Shown piece by piece: positions 43,766 to 51,339 of a stretch of DNA of 64,000 nt. Below the pieces are notes generated by a model. That model worked only from the letters and a program-made list of their open reading frames with translations, made no database searches and was not told where the DNA came from. Every line of letters begins with the position of its first letter. The stretch's first letter is position 1. This DNA comes from Clostridiales bacterium UBA1701 (GTDB lineage Bacteria; Bacillota; Clostridia; Oscillospirales; Oscillospiraceae), in assembly GCA_002320035.1 (NCBI GenBank), contig DCJL01000032.1, positions 1 to 64,000 of the forward strand. Direction: 5' to 3'. The position numbers and the translations under genes were made by a program.

Positions 43766-43794
43766 ATAATATAATATCCCTGGACGCTGTTCAA
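43766..43794 (-). promoter_or_regulatory. Promoter of the epimerase gene
   Basis: On the minus strand TTGAAC (43794-43789), a 17-bp spacer and TATTAT (43771-43766). The -35 lies inside the inverted repeat at 43783-43799. Confidence 0.6.
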
Positions 43795-43799
43795 GCGTC
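43783..43799. promoter_or_regulatory. Candidate TetR operator
   Basis: GACGC TGTTCAA GCGTC is a perfect 5-bp inverted repeat with a 7-bp centre, between the divergent epimerase and TetR genes and over the -35 box of the epimerase promoter. A dimeric repressor bound here would block that promoter. Confidence 0.5.
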
Positions 43800-43883
43800 A
43801 AAGCGGTTGGTTTTGCAAGATAATCAACAGAAAACCCGATATTTGTAAAAAAAACATTAAAACTTTTTGTGAACGGAGGAGCT

Positions 43884-44429
43884 ATGAAAAACGACGCCAG
43901 AGTGAGATATACAAAGCAGGCCCTGCGTGACTCTCTGCTCCGCTGCCTGGAGGGAAAAAGTATAAGCCAGGTGACTGTAAAGGAGGTATGCGATGGGGCG
44001 GAGCTGAACCGGGCCACCTTTTATAACCATTACCGGGACTGTTATGATCTTTTGGAGCAGCTTGAAAACCAGATGATAGAGGAGTTCTGGGACTCTCTGC
44101 ACCTTATGAGCAGCCTGAACACAGAAAAACTGGTTTCCTCTATTATGGACATGATAGATAAAAACCGAGATCTTTGCCAGGTCCTGATATTTGACCGGGG
44201 AGACGATTCTCTGGTGCGCAAAATGGTGGAGATAGCCAAGGAACAGAGCCTGGAACTCTGGAAAAGGTATTTGACACGGGCAGGGGATGAGGAGCTGGAC
44301 ATGCTCTTTACCTGCCTGGCCAGCGGCCTGTTGAATGTGATTATCCAGTCCTACGGCAGGTATGACAGAGAAAAAATAGTGAATTTCATTAACTTTACCG
44401 TGGAAAACTGCCTGACACCATATCTGTAG
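43884..44429 (+). CDS. TetR/AcrR family transcriptional regulator
   Basis: A regulator of 181 residues. The N-terminal helix-turn-helix runs from about 8 to 55 (ISQVTVKEVCDGAELNRATF, then YNHYRDCYDLLEQLE). The rest is a helical ligand/dimer domain with a C-terminal stretch like the TetR_C_7/DhaS group of Firmicutes. It probably represses the divergent epimerase gene. A GGAGGAG site precedes the ATG at 43884. Confidence 0.88.
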   Translation: MKNDARVRYTKQALRDSLLRCLEGKSISQVTVKEVCDGAELNRATFYNHYRDCYDLLEQLENQMIEEFWDSLHLMSSLNTEKLVSSIMDMIDKNRDLCQVLIFDRGDDSLVRKMVEIAKEQSLELWKRYLTRAGDEELDMLFTCLASGLLNVIIQSYGRYDREKIVNFINFTVENCLTPYL

Positions 44430-44471
44430 AGAGAAAGGAAACAAAAAAATGTAGAAAAATGCCCGGGCCTG

Positions 44472-44480
44472 TGATATAAT
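44472..44480 (+). promoter_or_regulatory. Extended -10 promoter of nrdR
   Basis: TGATATAAT at 44472-44480 is an extended -10 box about 50 bp before the nrdR ATG. The -35 region (TAGAAA) is weak. Confidence 0.5.
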
Positions 44481-44531
44481 CTCCTAGGTTTACGAAAAAA
44501 TACAACATGTGTGTTTTAAGGAGAGATAGAG

Positions 44532-44987
44532 ATGAAGTGTCCCTTTTGCAGCTACACCGAGAGCAAGGTCATCGATTCCCGACCTGCCGAAGAGGGGGCG
44601 ACTATTCGCAGGCGCCGGGAGTGCCTGGCCTGCCAGAAACGGTTTACCACTTATGAAATCATTGAGAGGCTCCCCCTTGTGGTTGTAAAGCGGGACGGCA
44701 GCCGCCAGTCCTTTGACAAAATTAAGCTGATAAACGGGATGGTCCGGGCCTGTGAGAAGCGTCCCGTGCCCCTGCAGACTCTTGAGCAGATCGCCGAGGA
44801 TATTGAGCAGGAGCTGCAGAGCAATCTTGAACGGGAAATCAGCACTGTTGAAATTGGCGAGATGGTTATGGACAGGCTCAAAGCTGTGGACGAGGTGGCA
44901 TATGTGCGCTTTGCCTCTGTGTACCGCAGCTTTAAGGATATAAACACCTTTATGGAAGAACTCTCCAAGCTGCTGACCGAAAAATAA
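44532..44987 (+). CDS. nrdR: Transcriptional repressor NrdR
   Basis: A regulator of 151 residues, full length. An N-terminal zinc ribbon (CPFC at 3-6, CLAC at 31-34) and an ATP-cone domain ([20 protein letters not shown] on) are present. It senses ATP/dATP and represses ribonucleotide reductase genes through NrdR boxes. None of its targets is in this window. AAGGAGAG precedes the ATG. Confidence 0.96.
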   Translation: MKCPFCSYTESKVIDSRPAEEGATIRRRRECLACQKRFTTYEIIERLPLVVVKRDGSRQSFDKIKLINGMVRACEKRPVPLQTLEQIAEDIEQELQSNLEREISTVEIGEMVMDRLKAVDEVAYVRFASVYRSFKDINTFMEELSKLLTEK

Positions 44988-44989
44988 AA

Positions 44990-45370
44990 CTAAAAAATGC
45001 TGCCAGCCGAGAGCCGCTCCATAAAGGCCATGCAGTCAAGCCGATACAGGAGCTTGGCATAGGCCCCGGGGACGGCTTCCTCGTCCTTTTGCAGCAAAAC
45101 AGCGCGGATTTCATAGAAAGCTTCGTAGGCCGCGTCCAGCTCCGGGTGGCGGATAAACACATTGGTATAGCCGTGAGCCTTGTCCCAAATCTCAAGTCCC
45201 TGGTCCAGGGCTTTTAAGGCGGCTTCGAAATCTCCCCGTGCGGCGTGCCGCTCCGAGCGCAGGGCGCAGGCGGCAACGGTTTCTGTCAGCACTTCCACCC
45301 GGCGGATATTCAGAAGAGAACCTGCTATTAGAAAAAGCAGCAGTCCGCCTGCGATTATCTCCCTTTTCAT
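44990..45370 (-). CDS. DUF4363 family protein
   Basis: A protein of 126 residues with one N-terminal membrane helix (about 4-22) and a helical extracytoplasmic part (RSERHAARGDFEAALKALDQ on) resembling a TPR-like bundle. DUF4363 proteins are found next to DUF421 proteins in spore-forming Firmicutes. Their role is unknown. Its start overlaps the DUF421 gene's stop by four bases, and its end lies two bases from the convergent nrdR end. Confidence 0.82.
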   Translation of the reverse strand: MKREIIAGGLLLFLIAGSLLNIRRVEVLTETVAACALRSERHAARGDFEAALKALDQGLEIWDKAHGYTNVFIRHPELDAAYEAFYEIRAVLLQKDEEAVPGAYAKLLYRLDCMAFMERLSAGSIF

Positions 45371-46047
45371 GGCGCGGCCTCCTTTGGTGCGAAGTATATT
45401 TGGCCGGAGTCGTTCACGGTCATGAGAAACACACCCTTTGCGTCCTCAAAGCCCCGGGCTGTGAGCTGCTTTTGGAGCCAGTTCAGGTCCCGGCCCGCAT
45501 GACGGAGATTGGCTTCCAGCACCTTTCCATCGCTTATGACAATAAACGGATAGCCCCCGCTGCCTGCTTCCAGCCCAAGCTGTGCGGAGGTGACGGGCCT
45601 TTCGGCGGGGAAGAGAATAACGTTGAGCTGCCCATCGGTTTCCAAAATGGCATATTCAATGCGGCTTATGTCCATGCAGCTCTGATTTCTCAGCTCTTCC
45701 ATCAACTCGTCCACAGTGAAGCGGTTTTTCCGCATCTCCCTTTGGTCTATCCGACCCCGGACGACCAGCAGGCTGGGCTTTCCGAAAAAAACGGAGCGCA
45801 GGCGGATGTGCTTCATGGTGATCCCGGCTATTATGACCTCGCAGCAGAACAGAACCAGAATCGGTACAAGGCCGTTTATCATGGGGATGCCGATGTCCTG
45901 GAGGGGATGGGAGGCAAGGTCGGCGATCAGGGCCGCCAGCACAAATTCTGACAGTTCCATCTCTCCAAGCTGCCGCTTGCCCAAGAGGCGCATTGTCAGC
46001 AGCAGGGCAAAATATATTATAAGTGTTCTGATTATGACGATTGCCAT
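45367..46047 (-). CDS. DUF421 (YetF family) membrane protein
   Basis: A protein of 226 residues: three N-terminal helices (about 1-75) with LLTMRLLGKRQLGEMELSEF, then a conserved cytoplasmic domain with RGRIDQREMRKNRFTVDELM and LRNQSCMDISRIEYAILE. These motifs define DUF421. Bacillus relatives include YetF/YkjA and the spore-related YcaP/YrbG group; a link to germination has been suggested for some. Paired with DUF4363 by a four-base overlap. Confidence 0.88.
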   Translation of the reverse strand: MAIVIIRTLIIYFALLLTMRLLGKRQLGEMELSEFVLAALIADLASHPLQDIGIPMINGLVPILVLFCCEVIIAGITMKHIRLRSVFFGKPSLLVVRGRIDQREMRKNRFTVDELMEELRNQSCMDISRIEYAILETDGQLNVILFPAERPVTSAQLGLEAGSGGYPFIVISDGKVLEANLRHAGRDLNWLQKQLTARGFEDAKGVFLMTVNDSGQIYFAPKEAAP

Positions 46048-46115
46048 AGGCCATACCTCTGAAATGTTTTGGTAATAGTTTACCCATAAAAAACTAAATT
46101 AACGGGGTGATATTG

Positions 46116-46814
46116 ATGAAAAGCCTTATCTTTGACTTGCCGGGGGCGGTAAACGCAGGAGCGGAACAGGTAAAGCGGGTCCTGAATGAAAAGCCCGGGG
46201 CATTGCTTGCAATATCCGCCGGGCGGAGCACGAAGCTTTTATGTGAAAGGCTTTCCGAAATGTTCCGGGAGGGGGAGCTGAGTCTGCGCGATGCGAGGCT
46301 CTTTGCCGTAACGGAGCTGGAGGGCGTGAACCATGTGCAAAGCTGCCGGCACTTTCTCACAGAGGAGCTCATTGAAAGGACGGATTTAAGGCCCGAAAAC
46401 TGTACGTTCCTGAGTGGGGAAAATCTTGAAAAATATGACGATATGATTGCTCTGGCCGGGGGGATTGATCTTGCCGTCCTCGGCCTGGGGGACAATGCCC
46501 ACATCGGCTATAACGAACCCGCCACCCCCTTTGACAGCCTGAGCCACCGGCAGAAGCTCACAGACGCCACCCGCCGCCAGCTTGCCGGGCAGTTCGGCGG
46601 GGAGGATCAAACCCCGGAGTTCGCGCTTACCATGGGGATAAAAACGCTTGTCGCCGCGCGGGAAATCCTGGTCCTTGCTTTCGGAGAGGAAAAGGCGGAG
46701 CCGGTTTTCAAAATGTTTTACGCCCGCAACGACAGCGCCGTTCCGGCGGCATTTCTGCAGCTCCCTTTCAGCGTCACCGTTTGTCTTGACAGCGCGGCGG
46801 CGGCAAAGCTCTGA
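46116..46814 (+). CDS. Glucosamine-6-phosphate deaminase/6-phosphogluconolactonase-like protein
   Basis: A protein of 232 residues of the NagB/RpiA/SOL fold. The phosphate loop ISAGRSTKLL and the signature GLGDNAHIGYNEP (123-135, catalytic-type His 129 and Glu 134) match NagB. The usual N-M-D-E-Y motif that carries the proton-accepting Asp is replaced by AVTELEGVNHV around 64-73, with no Asp. It may therefore be a modified isomerase or have another substrate. It sits 32 bases before glmM, supporting an amino-sugar role. The ATG at 46116 follows GGGGTGA. Confidence 0.78.
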   Translation: MKSLIFDLPGAVNAGAEQVKRVLNEKPGALLAISAGRSTKLLCERLSEMFREGELSLRDARLFAVTELEGVNHVQSCRHFLTEELIERTDLRPENCTFLSGENLEKYDDMIALAGGIDLAVLGLGDNAHIGYNEPATPFDSLSHRQKLTDATRRQLAGQFGGEDQTPEFALTMGIKTLVAAREILVLAFGEEKAEPVFKMFYARNDSAVPAAFLQLPFSVTVCLDSAAAAKL

Positions 46815-46846
46815 TATACATCCATATTCAGGAGGTAAAATGAAAA

Positions 46847-48196
46847 ATGGGAAAATATTTTGGCACTGACGGCTTCCGGGGGGAAGCCAATAAAGACCTG
46901 AACGTTGAACACGCCTTTAAAATCGGCCGCTATCTGGGCTGGTACTACGGCCGGGAGCACAAGGCCAAGGTGGTCATAGGAAAGGATACCCGTCGTTCCA
47001 GCTATATGTTTGAGTCTGCCCTCTGTGCAGGGCTTACCGCCTCCGGCGCGGACGCCTATCTCCTGCATGTGACCAGCACCCCCAGCGTCTCCTTTATTGC
47101 CAGAGCCGATGATTTTGACTGCGGAATCATGATTTCTGCCAGCCACAATCCCTATCACGATAACGGCATCAAACTCCTGAACGCCGAGGGCGAAAAGATG
47201 GAAGAGTCCGTTCTGGACGGAATCGAGGCCTATTTGGACGGCGGCGAGGAACTTCCCTACGCGCTGAGAGACGGTATCGGCCGCACCGTTGACTATTCCG
47301 CCGGACGAAACCGCTACATAGGCTATCTCATTTCCCTGGCTACCCGCTCTTACAAGGGCCGCAAAATCGGCCTTGACTGCGCCAACGGCAGTACCTGGAT
47401 GATGGCCAAGAGTATTTTCGACGCTTTGGGCGCCGATACCTATATGATAAGCAACAAGCCCGACGGGCTGAATATAAACGTAGACTGCGGCTCTACTCAT
47501 ATCGAACGGCTCCAAAAGCATGTGCTTGAAAACCGTCTGGACGTGGGCTTTGCGTTTGATGGGGACGCGGACCGCTGCCTGGCCGTGGATGAGAAAGGCA
47601 ATGTGATCAATGGGGACCATATTCTTTATGTCTGCGCCAAGTATATGCAGGAGCGCGGTACCTTCGGGAATTCAAAGGTCGTCACCACCATCATGTCCAA
47701 CATGGGCCTCTACAAGGCGCTGGATGCGCTGGGCATCGGCTATGAAAAAACTGCCGTGGGGGACAAATACGTTGCCGAAAACATGCGCCGCTTTGGCCAT
47801 CTTATCGGCGGCGAGCAGTCGGGCCATATCATCTTCGGCCGCTTGGCCAACACCGGGGACGGCCTGTTGACGGCCATAAAGGTCATGGAAGTTATCTGCG
47901 AGACGAAAATGCCGCTGTCTGAGCTTGCCGCCGGCATGACCATGTATCCCCAGAAGCTTAAGAATGTTGTGGTTACCGATAAAGATGAGACGCTGGAATG
48001 CGAGGCAGTCAAGGCTATGGTTGCTCAGGTCGAGGACGAGCTTGGGGACGAGGGCCGCGTTGTCCTGCGCAAGAGCGGAACAGAGCCTGTGCTCCGCGTA
48101 ATGGTGGAGGCAGGAAGCCATGAGCTCTGCGAGGAAAAGCTTGAAAAAATCATCGCTGCCATGAAAGCCGCGGGAAAGCTCATAAAGGTGAAGTGA
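46847..48196 (+). CDS. glmM: Phosphoglucosamine mutase-type phosphohexomutase
   Basis: A phosphohexomutase of 449 residues, the GlmM length. The start KYFGTDGFRGEAN, the phospho-serine loop ISASHNPYHDNGIK (Ser 99), the metal loop DGDADRC and the C-terminal RKSGTEPVLRVM phosphate loop are all intact. GlmM converts glucosamine-6-phosphate to glucosamine-1-phosphate on the way to UDP-GlcNAc. AGGAGG is 12 bases from the ATG, longer than ideal. The LbH gene starts one base after its stop. Confidence 0.9.
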   Translation: MGKYFGTDGFRGEANKDLNVEHAFKIGRYLGWYYGREHKAKVVIGKDTRRSSYMFESALCAGLTASGADAYLLHVTSTPSVSFIARADDFDCGIMISASHNPYHDNGIKLLNAEGEKMEESVLDGIEAYLDGGEELPYALRDGIGRTVDYSAGRNRYIGYLISLATRSYKGRKIGLDCANGSTWMMAKSIFDALGADTYMISNKPDGLNINVDCGSTHIERLQKHVLENRLDVGFAFDGDADRCLAVDEKGNVINGDHILYVCAKYMQERGTFGNSKVVTTIMSNMGLYKALDALGIGYEKTAVGDKYVAENMRRFGHLIGGEQSGHIIFGRLANTGDGLLTAIKVMEVICETKMPLSELAAGMTMYPQKLKNVVVTDKDETLECEAVKAMVAQVEDELGDEGRVVLRKSGTEPVLRVMVEAGSHELCEEKLEKIIAAMKAAGKLIKVK

Positions 48197-48197
48197 A

Positions 48198-48857
48198 ATG
48201 ACAGAAATAAAAGAACTGCTTGATCTGGGCAAAACCATTGCTGCCGGGCTTTTCGAGGGCAGAACTTATCCCTGGGAGGCGCTGGACGAAATAAAGGACT
48301 TTATTTATTCCCTCGGTGCAGAGCTCAGCCCCGAGGAATTTGACCACCCGGAGGAGGGGGTCTGGATTGCCAAAGACGCCAAGGTTTTTCCTTCCGCCTA
48401 TATCGGTTCTCCCTGCATCATCGACCACGGCGCTGAGGTGCGGCACTGCGCTTTTATAAGGGGCAGCGCCATTGTGGGCAAGGGCGCCGTGGTGGGCAAC
48501 TCTACGGAACTGAAAAATGTTGTCCTGTTTGATAAGGTACAGGTGCCCCATTACAATTATATTGGGGACTCCATTCTCGGCTTCAAGGCTCACATGGGCG
48601 CCGGCTCGATCACAAGCAATGTGAAAAGCGACAAGACCCTTGTTGTGGTAAAGGAGCCGGGCAAGCATATGGAGACGGGCCGAAAAAAGTTTGGCGCCAT
48701 ACTCGGTGATAATGTGGAGGTCGGCTGTAACAGCGTGTTAAATCCCGGTACCGTTGTCGGCCGCGGATCCCATATCTATCCTACCTCCTGCGTCCGGGGC
48801 GTTATTCCCGAGAACAGCATTTATAAGGATAAAGACAACATCGTGGCTAAAAACTGA
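48198..48857 (+). CDS. Left-handed beta-helix protein resembling the GlmU acetyltransferase half
   Basis: A protein of 219 residues. After an N-terminal helical stretch (1-55), hexapeptide repeats form a left-handed beta helix (about 58-205) with GAEVRHCAFIRGSAIVGKGA, VPHYNYIGDSILG and GAGSITSNVKSDKTLV. These match the C-terminal half of bifunctional GlmU, but the uridylyltransferase domain (GxGTRM) is absent. It probably acetylates or binds a sugar phosphate in the same pathway as GlmM. A uridylyltransferase would have to come from elsewhere. Confidence 0.82.
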   Translation: MTEIKELLDLGKTIAAGLFEGRTYPWEALDEIKDFIYSLGAELSPEEFDHPEEGVWIAKDAKVFPSAYIGSPCIIDHGAEVRHCAFIRGSAIVGKGAVVGNSTELKNVVLFDKVQVPHYNYIGDSILGFKAHMGAGSITSNVKSDKTLVVVKEPGKHMETGRKKFGAILGDNVEVGCNSVLNPGTVVGRGSHIYPTSCVRGVIPENSIYKDKDNIVAKN

Positions 48858-48868
48858 TTACATCCTGC

Positions 48869-48905
48869 TCCCCCGGCTGCCTTGCGCAACCGGGGGATCT
48901 ATAAT
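48869..48905 (+). terminator. Terminator of the amino-sugar cluster
   Basis: TCCCCCGG (48869-48876) pairs with CCGGGGGA (48890-48897) around a 13-base loop, followed by TCTATAATT, twelve bases after the last stop. Confidence 0.6.
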
Positions 48906-48942
48906 TAAGAGAAAATAATTAACGATAAACATTAAAAAATGA

Positions 48943-48971
48943 TTGACAAACATAATTCTGCCTGGTACTAT
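48943..48971 (+). promoter_or_regulatory. Sigma-A type promoter of DUF2975/HTH operon
   Basis: A perfect TTGACA (48943-48948), a 17-bp spacer and TACTAT (48966-48971), 30 bp before the DUF2975 start. It rules out the upstream in-frame ATG at 48939. Confidence 0.75.
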
Positions 48972-49001
48972 TTTATTATTAAAATAAAAGGAGGCAGAAG
49001 C

Positions 49002-49532
49002 ATGGAAGCAAGAGAAAAGCTGAAGCGGAGCGCGAAATGGATATCGGTGCTGCTGGGGGCGTTAATTTTTATTTCACTCGTCGGTATCATTTACAGCGCC
49101 TCCCTGATGGCGAGTCCCGAGAGACTGAGTGAAGAGTATGATTACGGCGGGCAGCTTTATTGGCGGGATGATGACTGGGATTTAAGCATGGCCAGACTGT
49201 GTGTCTTTGGCGTGGTTCAGCCTGCTTTTCTGGCGGCAGCGCTCATAATGGCCCTGAAAATGTTTCGTGATATGTATAAGCGCGGGAGCCCCTTTACCGC
49301 AGATACCGTGAGGGCAATTCGCCGTATTGGCGTATTAATCGTTCTGCTTTCGGTCCTTTCATGGCCCATAGGCTCCGCAATGGTAAAGCTGATCTGGGCG
49401 GAGAGAGTTACTTTTCCATTTCTCATTTCTGTCAATGTGGTGTATCTGCTCCTGGGAATCATTGTCTGCTGCCTGTCGGCGGTGTTCAATTACGGTTATT
49501 TGCTTCAGCAGGAATCGGATGAAACATTATAG
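49002..49532 (+). CDS. DUF2975 family membrane protein
   Basis: A protein of 176 residues with four hydrophobic helices (about 15-38, 65-88, 108-128, 140-165). Its FRDMYKRGSPFTADTVRAIR linker is typical of DUF2975. An AGGAGG site precedes the ATG at 49002. DUF2975 genes are regularly followed by a tiny YozG-like HTH gene, as here (12-base gap). The function of the pair is unknown. Confidence 0.85.
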   Translation: MEAREKLKRSAKWISVLLGALIFISLVGIIYSASLMASPERLSEEYDYGGQLYWRDDDWDLSMARLCVFGVVQPAFLAAALIMALKMFRDMYKRGSPFTADTVRAIRRIGVLIVLLSVLSWPIGSAMVKLIWAERVTFPFLISVNVVYLLLGIIVCCLSAVFNYGYLLQQESDETL

Positions 49533-49544
49533 GAGGGGGATTGC

Positions 49545-49754
49545 TTGGCGATCATTTTAAGACTTGACCGTGTTATGGCGGACAGAAAAATGTCTCTTAA
49601 AGAGCTGTCGGAGCGGGTGGGGGTGGCGAATGTGAACCTGTCCAAACTGAAAACCGGAAAGGTGAGCGCAGTCAGATTTTCTACCCTCGAGGCAATTTGC
49701 GATGTGTTGGACTGCCAGCCGGGAGATATTCTGGAGTATAAGCGGGATGATTAA
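49545..49754 (+). CDS. YozG-like XRE family HTH regulator
   Basis: A regulator of 69 residues, essentially one Cro/C1 helix-turn-helix (LKELSERVGVANVNLSKLKT) ending in CDVLDCQPGDILEYKRD. The TTG start at 49545 is supported by AGGAGGGGG upstream and by the conserved MAIILRLDRVMADRKMSL start of the family. It probably controls its own operon with the DUF2975 gene. Confidence 0.88.
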   Translation: MAIILRLDRVMADRKMSLKELSERVGVANVNLSKLKTGKVSAVRFSTLEAICDVLDCQPGDILEYKRDD

Positions 49755-49958
49755 ATCGGGATACATAATATGGTTTACATAATGCAATATTACAAAAATG
49801 TAAGACATAGATTCAAATTGTAAGCGTATTCGATAGCGCCCCGGTTTCGGGGAACTTATAATATTTTTCAGGTTTCTTAAACAAATCATAAACTGCTGCC
49901 CGGTTTTTTCTTAATTGGCCCGCCGCTATAATGGGAGGCAAGAGGGGAGGCAGAGAAG

Positions 49959-50561
49959 ATGCCCTTTATGAAACAGAAGAAAATATATATTTTGCTCACC
50001 AGAACCAAAACCATGGTTTCCAGAACCATACATCTGGCCACCGGAGACAGCTTTACCCATGTGTCGGTCGCCTTTGACGGGGAGCTTGAGAGCCTGTGCA
50101 GCTTTGGGCGGCTTAAGCCCTTTCTGCCCCTGCCCGCGGGGCTTGTGCGGGAGAGCTTGGACGGCGGTTATTTCAGGCGGCATCAGGATGTAGATTGCAT
50201 GCTCTGCGCCATCGCCGTCAGCGATGCGGCTTATAAAGCCGCCCGGGATAAGGCCGCTGCCATGCTGCGCCATCGGGAGGACTATTCATACAGTATTCGG
50301 GGTCTTGCCCTGTGCCGCCTTGGCATTGAAGAAAGCCGCCCGGGGCATTATTTTTGCTCCCAGTTTGTTTCTGAGCTCCTTGAAAGCACCGGGGAGGTCA
50401 TGCTTCCAAAGCCTGCCTCGCTTATGCGCTCGCAGGATGTTGCGGAGCTTCCCGGTCTGCGCTGTCTGTACAGAGGGGAAATATCCGGCCTTCAGCACGG
50501 GACGGGCAGCTTCCGCGGGGGCTCCGGGCTTGTGGGCAGTGCCGGGCTGTTGTATCAGTGA
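49959..50561 (+). CDS. Papain-like (permuted NlpC/P60, YiiX/YycO-type) hydrolase, putative
   Basis: A protein of 200 residues without a signal peptide. It opens KKIYILLTRTKTMVSRTIHL and has a His in DSFTHVSVAFDG (H34) followed much later by a Cys in GHYFCSQFVSELL (C133). This His-before-Cys order is the mark of permuted papain-like amidases. Possible substrates are cell-wall peptides or lipids. It overlaps the TVP38 gene by four bases. A -10-like TATAAT lies at 49926-49931 without a clear -35. Confidence 0.65.
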   Translation: MPFMKQKKIYILLTRTKTMVSRTIHLATGDSFTHVSVAFDGELESLCSFGRLKPFLPLPAGLVRESLDGGYFRRHQDVDCMLCAIAVSDAAYKAARDKAAAMLRHREDYSYSIRGLALCRLGIEESRPGHYFCSQFVSELLESTGEVMLPKPASLMRSQDVAELPGLRCLYRGEISGLQHGTGSFRGGSGLVGSAGLLYQ

Positions 50562-51301
50562 GCGCTATGAAAGCAAGCGAAACGCGCCGTAAATGGCGCG
50601 CAGCGGGAATTGCGCTGGCTTTTCTGATGCTCTGCGTTCTTGCCTGTTCACTATTGGGCGCGCCCATACTCCGCCTTGTTTCTGACCCGGAGAGTTTTCG
50701 GCGCTGGGTTGACGGGCATGGCTTCTGGGGGCGGCTTGCCTACATGGGCATGGTGATCCTGCAGATTTGCGCCGCATTCATCCCGGGAGAGCCGTTGGAG
50801 ATTGCTGGGGGCTTTGCGTTCGGGGCGGTGGAGGGCACACTTCTATGTCTCGCGGCCTCGGCGATTGGGAGCGGCGCCGTGATCCTTTTGGTACGCCGCT
50901 TTGGCAGGCGGCTGGCAGAGCTGTTCTTTTCAAAGGAAAAACTGGACTCTCTGGGATTCCTCCAGTCATCGCCAAAAAGGCTGCTGCTGTTCTCAATTAT
51001 ATTTATAATTCCCGGAACGCCAAAGGATCTTCTGTGCTACTTTGCGGGGCTGACGGACATAAAGCTCTCCCTGCTTCTGCTGATCTGCTCTGTGGGACGC
51101 ATCCCCTCGGTAATCAGCTCCACCCTGGGCGGAGACGCGCTGGGGACACGAAGCTATCTTTACGCTGCCATTGTGTTCCTCGCAGCTCTTGCGCTCAGCG
51201 CTGCGGGACTTTTCATGTATAGGAAGCTGTGTAAAAAAGAAGAAAAGATGGCGGAGAAGATAAAGAGCCTTCCGCCGGCTGAGGAGAAAAATTCCGCCTG
51301 A
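50558..51301 (+). CDS. TVP38/TMEM64 family membrane protein
   Basis: A protein of 247 residues with about six helices. The SNARE-associated/VTT domain is marked by FIPGEPLEIAGGFAFG and the SIIFIIPGTPKDLLCYFAGL re-entrant loop. Family members (DedA relatives) are linked to lipid scrambling or undecaprenyl-phosphate recycling. It may start at the overlapping GTG (50558) or at the ATG at 50567. It lies between a papain-like hydrolase and a glycosyltransferase. Confidence 0.88.
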   Translation: MSAMKASETRRKWRAAGIALAFLMLCVLACSLLGAPILRLVSDPESFRRWVDGHGFWGRLAYMGMVILQICAAFIPGEPLEIAGGFAFGAVEGTLLCLAASAIGSGAVILLVRRFGRRLAELFFSKEKLDSLGFLQSSPKRLLLFSIIFIIPGTPKDLLCYFAGLTDIKLSLLLLICSVGRIPSVISSTLGGDALGTRSYLYAAIVFLAALALSAAGLFMYRKLCKKEEKMAEKIKSLPPAEEKNSA

Positions 51302-51339
51302 GACAAAAAAATCCCCAACGGGGAACACGGAGGTACGCC

